A DNA stretch of 64,000 nt from Chromobacterium phragmitis (lineage in GTDB: Bacteria; Pseudomonadota; Gammaproteobacteria; Burkholderiales; Chromobacteriaceae), in the NCBI RefSeq assembly GCF_003325475.1, contig NZ_CP029495.1, positions 1,054,001 to 1,118,000 on the forward strand. Reading direction: 5' to 3'. The notes beneath the pieces were generated by a model that saw nothing but the letters and a program-made list of their open reading frames with translations, did not search any database and had not been told where the DNA came from. Made by a program: the position numbers and the translations under genes. The first letter of the stretch is position 1. Each line of letters starts with the position of its first letter. This document shows positions 53,422-62,119 of the stretch, piece after piece.

Positions 53422-53486
53422 TACTGGCCAAAAGCATCATTGCGCAAGCCGTATCGAGAATTCACGATAACGTCATCTCCTCAGAC

Positions 53487-53514
53487 TTGAAAAATGTGAA
53501 AAATCACATAACAT
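53487..53514 (+). promoter_or_regulatory. Candidate promoter with palindrome before the exopolysaccharide export module
   Basis: TTGAAA (53487-53492) and TAACAT (53509-53514) are spaced by 16 bases. The spacer contains the perfect palindrome ATGTGA-AAAA-TCACAT (53494-53509). This resembles a CRP half-site pair but with four and not six central bases, so a different regulator is more likely. Confidence 0.45.
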
Positions 53515-53575
53515 CAAAGCTGAAGTAGTGGCTGTCAGCGAATTTCCATCGTTCAACTTGAGCAAAGGGTTCACC

Positions 53576-53851
53576 ATGCTGCTGAAAAAAATCTCCGCTT
53601 GCCTTCTGATTTCCATGCTGGCCACCCCGGTTCTCGCCGCTGAAGAAGCTGGCGCCGCTGGTTCCGCCGGTTCTGCTGGCGCGGGCACCGCGGGCGCCGC
53701 CGGCGCGGGAGCCGCCGGCGCTGGCGTCGCGGGTGTCGCCGGCATCGGGATCGGCACTGTTGCCGCCATCGGCGCTGCTGTCGCCGCTGCTGTTGCCGTC
53801 TCCAGCAACTCCAACTCTTCGTCGAGCCACTCCTCAACGACGCACCACTAA
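53576..53851 (+). CDS. GfcA/YjbE-like small Gly/Ala-rich exported protein
   Basis: A 91-residue protein: signal peptide (KKISACLLISMLATPVLA-AE), a 45-residue stretch made almost only of Gly, Ala, Ser and Val, a hydrophobic segment and a Ser/Thr/His-rich tail. The composition and location match GfcA/YjbE, the first gene of the group 4 capsule (gfc/yjb) operons; sequence identity is not readable in such low-complexity protein. AGGG lies six bases before the ATG. It is upstream of a YjbH gene, as in the yjbEFGH order, but yjbF and yjbG are missing. A large hairpin separates it from the next gene. Precise function is unknown. Confidence 0.75.
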   Translation: MLLKKISACLLISMLATPVLAAEEAGAAGSAGSAGAGTAGAAGAGAAGAGVAGVAGIGIGTVAAIGAAVAAAVAVSSNSNSSSSHSSTTHH

Positions 53852-53874
53852 AACACCTGTTGGGCATTATCCCC

Positions 53875-53914
53875 AAGCCAAGCAAGCCGGTACTCAAACC
53901 GGGCTGCTTGGCTT
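53875..53914 (+). terminator. Imperfect hairpin after the GfcA-like gene, possible attenuator
   Basis: Seventeen-base arms (53875-53891 and 53898-53914) pair except at two positions, with a six-base loop. TGTCC follows and not a full T run, so partial termination is likely. This would give more of the small protein than of the downstream export proteins. Confidence 0.6.
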
Positions 53915-54097
53915 GTCCGTCAAACAGATCTTTAAATTCACTTGGCATCTCAGCCATGAATGGCGAGAGCACGCCAAACCCAAACAAAATATCTACAAAA
54001 ACAAGCAGCACTCTTCAGCTTTGAAATTTGGGGGCCCGCCATCAGTGTTGGCGCGCATATAAGTAGCTTCAGCTACATCCAGTTCGGACTGCAGTGA

Positions 54098-56947
54098 ATG
54101 CATAATAAATCCAGCTACCATCTGGTTACGGGGATATTACAAGGAGGGCTGCCGCTTCTCTTCGCGTGCGGTGCGCTGGCTCAGCCATCGCTGACAGGAC
54201 AAATCGGCTATATCAATATGCCGTCGGCCCGAGTCGGCGATGACGGCACCTTCAGCTTTGGCTACGGCTACGACAAGCCTTACGGCATCCTTTGGACCTC
54301 GATCACCGCTCTTCCTTGGCTTGAGGTGTCTGGCCGTTATACCTCCATTTCCGGGATTGCTGGTTTTAGCGATCAGCAATATGGCGGCGCGTATGGCCGC
54401 TATAAAGACAAAACAATAGACTTGAAGTTCAAGCTTTGGGATGAATCAAAATGGTTGCCTGGAATCTCGCTAGGCGCCACCGACATCCAAGGCACGCGCC
54501 TTTGGAAAGGCACGTATCTGGTAGCCAGTAAAAACATGCTTCCCAATCTGGAAGCCTCTCTTGGCTATGGGAAGGATCGCATCCAAGGCGCATTCGGCGG
54601 TGTGCGATTTACTCCCCAAGCCTTGCCCAATTGGTCGCTGATTGCCGAATACGACGCCAACAACTATCGAACCGATCCGTTCTCCAGCCAGACCGCTGCC
54701 GCGCAAAGAGAAAAAGGGCTTGCTGTTGGTTTGGAATATCAATGGGGCTGGCTAGGCTTGCAAATTGCCCGGCAAAAGACCCACTCCAGTATCAATGCGA
54801 GGATCGACATTCCACTCAACTGGAAAGAGTTCGTCCCCAAAATTCAGGAGCCGCCTTATTTTACCGGCGAATCAGACTTGCCAGCCCGCCCCAGCCTGAC
54901 TGAGTGGCGTCGTTCGCCTGACAGCGCCAAAGCGCTGGCCACTGCATTAGGGAAACAGGACTTCAAGAACATCCGCATTTCCATGCAAAAAGACAGCTTG
55001 GTAATGGAACTGGGCAATAGCAGAATTTCAAATGTAGGCAGAACAGTCGGACGTGCGGTACGCACCGCTTTGTACTTTTCCCCATTGGAAACCCGTGAGA
55101 TCCGAGTCGTCTATACCGAACTGGAACAGCCGATCGCCACATACAATTTCTATGACCTGCCCATACTGAATGACTATCTCCTAGGAAAAATTGACCGTGA
55201 CCGTTTCCTGCAAACGGTCAGCATCAAGTCCGGTCGGGACGAAGAAATCAAGCCTCTAGACAGTCAAACGCTTGCCTTGACTTTGCGGGAGGGCATAGAT
55301 GTCAATTTATTGACAAATCGGGAAGGCGACCTGATTCAGGTTACAAGCGATGACACCGAGGACAATCGCTTCCATCTCGCCCCTAAAATGGGCTTCTATT
55401 TCAATGATCCTAGTGGCGCCTTTCATTACGATATAATGGCAGAAGCCAATTATAAACGCAGACTTGCAAAAGGCCTGTATTTAGATAGCGCCTTAAATGT
55501 AGATCTGTACAATACCATCACAGCGGTCAAGCAGCCTTCGAACAGCCTGCTCCCGCACGTGCGTTCCGATATTGCGGACTACAAGCGAGTCAAAGCCCCC
55601 AAGCTGAATCGACTTCTCCTCAATCAGTATATGACCCTGTCGCCTAATACCTATGCCAGGGTCTCCGCGGGTCTATATGAAGAAATGTTCAGAGGCGTAG
55701 GAGGGCAGGTCCTCTATTATCCAAACATCAAGAATTGGGCGGTAGATCTAAACGTAGACGCCTTGCAGCAACGCGACGTGAATGGATGGTTCGGCAAGCG
55801 GGACTATCAAACCATCTCAGCCTTGGCATCACTGCATTACCAATTGCCGATGGGCGTCACCGCCACCCTGCGCGCCGGCCGTTTTCTGGCAAAGGACGAT
55901 GGCGTGCGCATGGAGTTAAAGCGCCGTTTCCGCTCAGGCATAGAGGCCGGTTTCTGGTACACCAAAACCAATGGCAATGATATTACCTCCCCAGGCACGC
56001 CCAGCAAGCCCTATAGCGATAAAGGACTTTTCCTCACCATTCCCATCAATAGCCTGCTGACATTCGATACCAAAACCGTCGGAGATTTTTCGCTGTCGCC
56101 ATGGACCCGAGACGTCGGGCAAATGGTGATGACGCCGGGCGATCTATACGAAATCCTCAGCAATCCGAAACGCGACATCGACAGCTATGATGGGCTGGGA
56201 AATTTCGCGGAGCGAGCGGATGAGCAGGCATTGCCGGCAGTGACACCGCCGCTGCCCAGTTATCACCCATGGCCAACGATCAAGCTTAGATTGGAAGACA
56301 GCGGCAACCACTGGCTTGAAATGGATGACAAAACCGCGGCGCTCGCCGCGGCTTCCGTCGTCTCCCTGGCCGCAATCGGACTGGACAAACCGGTCAACCG
56401 CGCGTTCGACAATCATCAAGACAATCGCGCAGTCAAAGAATGGGGGAAATGGGGCAAGAACCTCCCCATCGCCAGCATCGCCTTGTCCGGCGCCGCATTC
56501 GCGCTTGGAGACGAGAGGCTGAGCAATACCGGGCTCATTGCGCTCGAGTCCAGCGTAGCCGCAGTCGCGGGAAGCTCGGTCCTCAAGCTGGCTGCCAATC
56601 GAGCGCGCCCCAGCAGCAGCGACAGCCCATGGCGCAAGCAAGCCGCCGGCGAGTCCCGGCTGCAAAGCAGCTTCACCTCCAATCACTCTGCGGTTCTATT
56701 CGCGTCCGTCACGCCTTTCGCCAAGGAATACGATCAACCCTGGCTATACGGCGCTGCCGCGCTTGGCTCGGTCGGCCGCATCGCCAGCCGCGATCACTGG
56801 CTGTCCGACATCACCGTTGGGGGGCTGCTCGGGTATGCTATGGGCAGTTGGCTCTGGCAATCCCAACGCGACGATTCCCGTTACCGCAGCAAATTGATCG
56901 CCACGCCCCAACAGGTTGGCGTGCAAATCGATGTCCCCATCCGATAA
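54098..56947 (+). CDS. YjbH outer-membrane protein fused to a C-terminal PAP2 phosphatase domain
   Basis: A 949-residue exported protein. After the signal peptide (about 1-29) comes a YjbH/GfcD-type region to about residue 690, beginning LTGQIGYINMPSARVGDDGTFSFGYGYD and rich in amphipathic beta strands as expected for an outer-membrane barrel. After a linker a hydrophobic PAP2 (acid phosphatase/haloperoxidase) domain follows, about residues 740-925. All three motifs are present: KX6RP (K830...R837-P838), TSNH in place of PSGH (S861, H863), and RX5HX3D (R894, H900, D904). The catalytic histidines are kept. YjbH proteins normally lack such a domain. PAP2 enzymes dephosphorylate lipid phosphates such as undecaprenyl pyrophosphate. 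No clear Shine-Dalgarno sequence is seen. The gene is less GC-rich than the core genes around it. Confidence 0.85.
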   Translation: MHNKSSYHLVTGILQGGLPLLFACGALAQPSLTGQIGYINMPSARVGDDGTFSFGYGYDKPYGILWTSITALPWLEVSGRYTSISGIAGFSDQQYGGAYGRYKDKTIDLKFKLWDESKWLPGISLGATDIQGTRLWKGTYLVASKNMLPNLEASLGYGKDRIQGAFGGVRFTPQALPNWSLIAEYDANNYRTDPFSSQTAAAQREKGLAVGLEYQWGWLGLQIARQKTHSSINARIDIPLNWKEFVPKIQEPPYFTGESDLPARPSLTEWRRSPDSAKALATALGKQDFKNIRISMQKDSLVMELGNSRISNVGRTVGRAVRTALYFSPLETREIRVVYTELEQPIATYNFYDLPILNDYLLGKIDRDRFLQTVSIKSGRDEEIKPLDSQTLALTLREGIDVNLLTNREGDLIQVTSDDTEDNRFHLAPKMGFYFNDPSGAFHYDIMAEANYKRRLAKGLYLDSALNVDLYNTITAVKQPSNSLLPHVRSDIADYKRVKAPKLNRLLLNQYMTLSPNTYARVSAGLYEEMFRGVGGQVLYYPNIKNWAVDLNVDALQQRDVNGWFGKRDYQTISALASLHYQLPMGVTATLRAGRFLAKDDGVRMELKRRFRSGIEAGFWYTKTNGNDITSPGTPSKPYSDKGLFLTIPINSLLTFDTKTVGDFSLSPWTRDVGQMVMTPGDLYEILSNPKRDIDSYDGLGNFAERADEQALPAVTPPLPSYHPWPTIKLRLEDSGNHWLEMDDKTAALAAASVVSLAAIGLDKPVNRAFDNHQDNRAVKEWGKWGKNLPIASIALSGAAFALGDERLSNTGLIALESSVAAVAGSSVLKLAANRARPSSSDSPWRKQAAGESRLQSSFTSNHSAVLFASVTPFAKEYDQPWLYGAAALGSVGRIASRDHWLSDITVGGLLGYAMGSWLWQSQRDDSRYRSKLIATPQQVGVQIDVPIR

Positions 56948-56971
56948 GTCCGAACAACAGGAACCCCGCAC

Positions 56972-58939
56972 ATGACTGCCAACATCCTGAAATCGTATAG
57001 CCGACCTCTTCTTGGATTATGGCTATTGGCAAGCAGCGCCAGCCTATTGGCCGCGACCTCCGGGACCAATGATGGATCGGTCAACTATCCCAGCCCCAAT
57101 ATGCCCGGTTATGAGACCGACAACATCAATGGTCAGCCATCCATCAACAGCATGCCGATGAATGCGACGCAGCCGTCCCAGACGATGGACAAGGGCCAGC
57201 AAAATGCTCGCCAGCAGAATAATCCCTACAACTCGCAACAACAGCCCTTGATCCGTTTGGACGAAAACGGCTATGCGATCAATCCGCTCGATGGCAAACC
57301 CAAGCTGCCGCCCTTCCCCTCCTATGTGCAAAAAGCGACCGACCAGATCCTGCCCATGTTCGGCAGCAAATTGTTTCGTGCGCCCAGCAACCGCTTCGAA
57401 GCGCCGGACGCGGTCCAGGTCAATCCTGACTACGTAATCGGCAGCGGCGACCAGTTGCAGGTCAAAGGCTGGGGCATGGTGGACATCGACCTCACCCTCA
57501 CCGTAGATCGCAATGGAACGATCTATTTGCCCCGCGTCGGAAGCATTTCCGTCGCAGGAGTCCACTACCGCGATCTGCAAGCCACGCTGAAAAAAAGCGT
57601 CAGCCGCGTCTTCAACAATTTCGACCTCAGCGTCAGCCTGTTGCAAAGCCGGGCGGTCCAAGTCTACGTGGTAGGCCATGCCCGCCAACCGGGCAGCTAT
57701 ACGCTGAATGCGATGAGCACGTTGTTCAATGCCGTATTAAGGGCCGGCGGCCCTGACGACAGCGGCAGCCTGCGGAACGTCACCCTGATGCGGGATGGGC
57801 GGCCGATAGCCAAAGTCGACCTGTACGCCATTCTGGTGAACGGCGACAAGTCTTCGGATCAGACGCTGCGCGACGGCGACGTCATCCAGATTCCGACCGC
57901 CGGCCCCCGAGTCGCCTTGCTCGGCGACATCAAGACGCCCGCCATATATGAATTCCGCCCCGGAGAAACCGCCAGCGACTTGCTGCGCTGGGCCGGGGGG
58001 CTGGAGTCCGCCGCGGAAGGCAAAGAGTTGCTGCTGGAAAAGAGCGTCGATAACCGTTTCGTCAATCTATTCCGCGGCCAGAACTCCACTCAAAGCCTGA
58101 GCGCCATCACCTTGGGCGCCGGAGACATCTTCCGGCTGTACGTGCCAGGGGCCCAGGCTGTCAGCGTGCTGCGCGGCGACGAGTTCGTGACCATAGGCGG
58201 AGAGGCAAAACAAACCGGAACCTTTCAAATTCGACGCGGCGAAACGCTGCGGCAACTGGTGATGCGACTGGGAGGCACGAACGATGACGGGTACGTTTAC
58301 GCCACCACGCTGAAACGAGAAAGCATACGGTCAATGCAGCAGCAAAAACTGGATGAAGTCGCTACCCGCTTTGAAAAAGAACTCGAACAAAACGTCTCGA
58401 TACGATTGGCCAAGCTAACCGACAAGGACACCATCGCCGCCGTCACGGCGGAAGCCGAAGGGCAGCGGCAGTTGGCAAAGAAAATGCGCGGGATCAAAGC
58501 GGAGGGCCGCATCGTTCTGGAACTGAAAGACTCCGATGCCCAGGCAAAGGATCTGCCCGATATCGAACTGCAAGATGGCGACCAGATCGAAATTCCGCGC
58601 CGCCCCGGCACGGTCAATGTGCTGGGCGCCGTCTATCAGACCAATGCCTTCATCTACCGCCCCCAGCGTTCTGTTGGAGACTATCTGGGACTGGCTGGCG
58701 GCGTTAGCGATAGCGGCGACAAGTCTGCCACTTACATATTGCGGGCGGACGGCACGGTGACCAGCAACAACTCCGGCGGTTGGTTCTCCAGCGTGAATGG
58801 CAAGAAGGTCAATCCAGGCGATAGCATCGTGGTTCCGGAGGAGCTCAGCAAAGGCAGCTGGACGCAATCCCTGAAAGAATGGACCAGCATCCTGTATCAG
58901 TTCGGCCTTGGCGCAGCCGGTCTGAAAGTCCTGAAATGA
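56972..58939 (+). CDS. Wza/GfcE-like polysaccharide export protein with several SLBB domains
   Basis: A 655-residue outer-membrane export channel-type protein. After a signal peptide and a Gln/Asn-rich spacer, a Poly_export domain (from VNPDYVIGSGDQLQVKGWG, about 150-225) is followed by four SLBB-like units starting near QVYVVGHARQPGSYTL, RVALLGDIKTPAIYEF, VTIGGEAKQTGTFQI and VNVLGAVYQTNAFIY. A helical, charged insert (about 455-525) separates the last two. The N-terminus has no lipobox cysteine, unlike Wza lipoproteins. It begins 24 bases after the YjbH-PAP2 gene. Confidence 0.88.
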   Translation: MTANILKSYSRPLLGLWLLASSASLLAATSGTNDGSVNYPSPNMPGYETDNINGQPSINSMPMNATQPSQTMDKGQQNARQQNNPYNSQQQPLIRLDENGYAINPLDGKPKLPPFPSYVQKATDQILPMFGSKLFRAPSNRFEAPDAVQVNPDYVIGSGDQLQVKGWGMVDIDLTLTVDRNGTIYLPRVGSISVAGVHYRDLQATLKKSVSRVFNNFDLSVSLLQSRAVQVYVVGHARQPGSYTLNAMSTLFNAVLRAGGPDDSGSLRNVTLMRDGRPIAKVDLYAILVNGDKSSDQTLRDGDVIQIPTAGPRVALLGDIKTPAIYEFRPGETASDLLRWAGGLESAAEGKELLLEKSVDNRFVNLFRGQNSTQSLSAITLGAGDIFRLYVPGAQAVSVLRGDEFVTIGGEAKQTGTFQIRRGETLRQLVMRLGGTNDDGYVYATTLKRESIRSMQQQKLDEVATRFEKELEQNVSIRLAKLTDKDTIAAVTAEAEGQRQLAKKMRGIKAEGRIVLELKDSDAQAKDLPDIELQDGDQIEIPRRPGTVNVLGAVYQTNAFIYRPQRSVGDYLGLAGGVSDSGDKSATYILRADGTVTSNNSGGWFSSVNGKKVNPGDSIVVPEELSKGSWTQSLKEWTSILYQFGLGAAGLKVLK

Positions 58940-58967
58940 CAATCTGTTCCTGCATGAGGAAATGAAA

Positions 58968-60149
58968 ATGTCGAACGAAGCAAACATGCGGACTGATAAT
59001 GAGCTGGACTTGCTGGCCTTGTTGTCCACCTTGCTCAGCTACAAACTCTGGATACTGGCCTGCACGTCGCTGTTTGGAGCGATTGCGCTGATCTACTGCT
59101 TGTCGGCCACGCCGATCTTCACCGCTTCCAGCTCCATCATGCCCCCGCAGCAGCAAAGCAACGGCATGTCTGCCTTGCTGGGACAGTTAGGGGGGCTGGA
59201 GGGCGCCGCGGGCGGGATGGCCGGTTTGAAAAACCCGAATGGCTTGTATATCGGCATGCTTAAAAGCCGCACCATCCAGGATCATCTGATCAAGCAGCTT
59301 CACCTGAAAGAACGCTACGGTCAGAAAACGCAAGACGGCACCCGCCAAACGCTGGCTGGTCAGACCAACATCGCTAATGGCAAAGACGGTCTGATCACCA
59401 TCAGCGTCGACGATCCGGACCCGAAGTTCGCGGCCGCGCTGGCGAACGCCTATGTCGAGGAATTGAAAAAGCTCAATCAGACTCTTGCCGTCACCGACGC
59501 CGCCAAGCGACGCCTTTTCTTCGAGCAGCAATTGAGGCAGACCAAGGAGCAATTGAACGAAGCGGAGATCGCGCTCCGGCACACCCAGGAAAAAACAGGC
59601 TTGATACAGCCGGAAGGCCAGCTCCCCGTCATCGTCAACTCCATCACGCAGCTGCGCGCCACCGTCGCCGCCAAGGAGGTGCAACTGGAGGCCATGCGCA
59701 GCTACGCCACCGCGCAAAACCCCATGTACATCCGCACGGAGCAGGAGCTCAACGGGCTGCGGGAACAATTGACCAAGCTGGAAACCGGCAAAGGCAATGG
59801 CAGCGACCTGATGGTTCCCACCGGCAAGGTGGCGCAAAGCGGGCTGGAATACTTGCGCCGGCTGCGGGAGGTCAAATATCAGGAGACCATATTCGATCTG
59901 CTGGCCAAGCAATACGAACTCGCAAAAATCGACGAGGCAAAGGATTCGTCGCTGATCCAGGTTCTGGACCCAGCGGTGCCGCCGGAACTGAAGAGCAGGC
60001 CAAAACGCAGCATCATCATGGTCCTGTCCGTGCTGGCCGGTTTTCTGGTCGGCGCCCTCGGCGCTTTGCTGCATTCTCAACTGACGCAAAACAGGCGCCA
60101 ATCGCCAAGCGCGCCTGCCGCGCTAGCCCTTCGCAGCGAGAACCGGTAG
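58968..60149 (+). CDS. Wzz/GNVR-type polysaccharide co-polymerase
   Basis: A 393-residue inner-membrane protein of the chain-length-determinant family. A first membrane helix (about 28-50) leads to a periplasmic domain (ATPIFTASSSIMPPQQ, ISVDDPDPKFAAALANAYVEEL) with a long coiled coil (about 180-300) and a second helix near IIMVLSVLAGFLVGALGALL. There is no C-terminal tyrosine-kinase domain. The ATG at 58968 has GAGGA seven bases upstream; an ATG two codons earlier is too close. It sets polysaccharide length together with the Wza-like protein. Its stop is three bases from the convergent bcr stop. Confidence 0.88.
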   Translation: MSNEANMRTDNELDLLALLSTLLSYKLWILACTSLFGAIALIYCLSATPIFTASSSIMPPQQQSNGMSALLGQLGGLEGAAGGMAGLKNPNGLYIGMLKSRTIQDHLIKQLHLKERYGQKTQDGTRQTLAGQTNIANGKDGLITISVDDPDPKFAAALANAYVEELKKLNQTLAVTDAAKRRLFFEQQLRQTKEQLNEAEIALRHTQEKTGLIQPEGQLPVIVNSITQLRATVAAKEVQLEAMRSYATAQNPMYIRTEQELNGLREQLTKLETGKGNGSDLMVPTGKVAQSGLEYLRRLREVKYQETIFDLLAKQYELAKIDEAKDSSLIQVLDPAVPPELKSRPKRSIIMVLSVLAGFLVGALGALLHSQLTQNRRQSPSAPAALALRSENR

Positions 60150-60152
60150 CGC

Positions 60153-61358
60153 TCAGTGCTGCTGGCTGCGAATGCGCCAACGATAGCCCATCCGGCAAAC
60201 AAAGCCCAAAATTAGCAGCCCGTTCATCACCAGGGCCAGCCTCAAGGGGCTGGCCCAGGCCAACGGCGCGACGACGCCGGCCACCAGGCTGGACACCATG
60301 GTCTGGCAAAACCCCTGCAGGGACGACGCCGTGCCGCGCAGGGCGGGAAACTGATCCATCAGGTTCAGCGTAATAGACGGCGCCGCCAGCGACATGCCGG
60401 TAGTGTAGAGCGCCAGCGGCAACACCGCCCACGGCAGCGCCTGTTCGGCGGCGAACAGATTGTAGGCGAGGTTGGCCAACGCGGCGGCGAACATCAGCGC
60501 ATAACCTCGCGACACGATCTCTCTGGGCGAGAAGTGCCCCGCCATCCGCCCGGACAGATACGCGCCGAACATGATGCCCGACACCGCCGGACCGAACAGC
60601 CACAGAAACTGGGTCGGCCCCAGATGCAGATGCTGCATCAGGAACACCGGCGCAGACGGCACATACAGGAAGAAGCCGGCGAAATTCAAGGATACCGCCG
60701 CCGTCAGCAGCTGGAAGTTGACGGTGCGGCCCACCCGCCAGTAGCTGGACAGCAGGTTGCGCGCCCGCAGCGGCTGCCTCGCCTCCCGCGGATGGGTTTC
60801 CGGCAAGCCGAACCAGCACATGGCGAACAGCGCGAACCCCACCAGCGCCATGAACACAAAAATGGAGTGCCAGCCGAACGCGCCGAACAGCCAGCCGCCG
60901 ACCACCGGCGCGATCGCCGGCGACAGCGAGAACAGCATGGTCACCTGCGACATCAAGCGCTGGGCGGCCGCCCCCTCAAGCCGGTCCCGGATGATGGCGC
61001 GTCCCACCACCAGGCCAGCGCCGCCGCACAAGCCCTGCAGCGCGCGGAACAGCAGCAGCGCGCCCAGGCTGTCTGACAGCGCGCAGCCGACCGAGGCCAG
61101 CCCGAACAGCAGCGTGGTGGCGAGTATCACCGGCCGACGGCCGACGGCGTCGGAAATCGAACCGTGCCACAACATCATCAGCGCATAGCAGAACAGATAA
61201 ACCGTCAATGCCTGTTGCATTTCCAGCGGAGACGCGGACAAGGTATCGCCGATAGCCCGCATCGCGGGCAGAAAGGTGTCGATCGAGAACGGGCCCAGCG
61301 TGGACAGCGCCGCCAGCAAGACGGCCAGGCCAAAGTGATTGCGAGAGGTACGAGGCAT
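60153..61358 (-). CDS. Bcr/CflA-family drug exporter (MFS)
   Basis: A 401-residue twelve-helix major facilitator protein of the Bcr/CflA group. Recognisable are STLGPFSIDTFLPAMRAIGDTL, SDAVGRRPVIL, RALQGLCGGAGLVVGRAIIRD and the SPAIAPVVGGWL segment typical of drug/proton antiporters with 12 helices. Family members export bicyclomycin, sulfonamides or cysteine. It converges with the Wzz-like gene with three bases between stop codons. Confidence 0.88.
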   Translation of the reverse strand: MPRTSRNHFGLAVLLAALSTLGPFSIDTFLPAMRAIGDTLSASPLEMQQALTVYLFCYALMMLWHGSISDAVGRRPVILATTLLFGLASVGCALSDSLGALLLFRALQGLCGGAGLVVGRAIIRDRLEGAAAQRLMSQVTMLFSLSPAIAPVVGGWLFGAFGWHSIFVFMALVGFALFAMCWFGLPETHPREARQPLRARNLLSSYWRVGRTVNFQLLTAAVSLNFAGFFLYVPSAPVFLMQHLHLGPTQFLWLFGPAVSGIMFGAYLSGRMAGHFSPREIVSRGYALMFAAALANLAYNLFAAEQALPWAVLPLALYTTGMSLAAPSITLNLMDQFPALRGTASSLQGFCQTMVSSLVAGVVAPLAWASPLRLALVMNGLLILGFVCRMGYRWRIRSQQH

Positions 61359-61537
61359 GACGGAGGAATCTCGGATAATGTTCGCATGTTAACGTTTGCC
61401 GCGCCGCTTGCCAAACCGCGGCCGTCGCCTTGGGCAAGCCTGCGCACCGCCAGAATTCGCCCCTTCTCAAGCCATGGGGCGCGGGTTATGCTGCCAGCAC
61501 CGTCTCCGCTCAGGATCCATCGCAAGGGAGAAGCCAT

Positions 61538-61888
61538 ATGATCCGCCTCTACCACAACCCCAAATGCTCGAAGTCCCGCGCCGCCCTCAGCCTGCTTGAA
61601 GAAGCCGGCGCCGAGGTCGAAGTCATCGAATACCTGAAACACCCGCCCAGCCATGAAGAGCTGGACCGGCTGCTGGACATGCTGGGCCTGGAGCCGCGCG
61701 AACTGATGCGCCAGAAAGAGGAAGAGTACGCAGATCTCTATCTGGACGACATCACGCTGGAACGCAAGCACCTGATCGCCGCCATGGTGGACAATCCCAA
61801 TCTGATCGAGCGCCCCATCGCCGTATCCGGCGAACGCGCCGTGATCGGCCGCCCGCCAGAGCAGGTGCTGAGCTTGCTGGGCAAATAA
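61538..61888 (+). CDS. arsC: ArsC-family arsenate reductase-like protein
   Basis: A 116-residue thioredoxin-fold protein: RLYHNPKCSKSRAALSLLEEAG with catalytic C10, HPPSHEELDRLLDMLGLEPRELMR, and the RPIAVSGERAVIGRPPE loop with the arginines of glutaredoxin-dependent arsenate reductases. This C10-x2-SR pattern is that of ArsC and not of Spx or YffB. AAGGGAG lies seven bases before the ATG. There are no other ars genes nearby, so a role in arsenate resistance is likely but unproven. Confidence 0.85.
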   Translation: MIRLYHNPKCSKSRAALSLLEEAGAEVEVIEYLKHPPSHEELDRLLDMLGLEPRELMRQKEEEYADLYLDDITLERKHLIAAMVDNPNLIERPIAVSGERAVIGRPPEQVLSLLGK

Positions 61889-62072
61889 GCGCGGCGGCAG
61901 CCCCTCCTCCCCTTCTCGCGCCCCCTTGGCCATGCTCGTCAGAAGGCCTCGGCGGCGCGGTCCCATCCTGATCGGACAAGCTCCCGCCCCGCCGTCGCAA
62001 CCTGGTAGATGCCGTCGCCAGACAACTCCATTGTCATTTCGCCACACTTCAGCCAGACATTTTATTAATAAG

Positions 62073-62099
62073 GTTATTATTACTTGCAAAATAATACCG
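62073..62099. promoter_or_regulatory. Candidate MarR operator upstream of the marR-type gene
   Basis: GGTTATTATT (62073-62082) and AATAATACC (62091-62099) form an imperfect inverted repeat across a short spacer in an AT-rich region, 21 bases before the regulator ATG. Position and symmetry suit autoregulation by a MarR dimer. Confidence 0.5.
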
Positions 62100-62119
62100 C
62101 ACGTTACTAAAATGGCCGA

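Noticed and set aside
53494..53509. Palindrome read as a CRP site
   Set aside because: CRP sites have TGTGA and TCACA separated by six bases; here the gap is four, so the call would not be sound.
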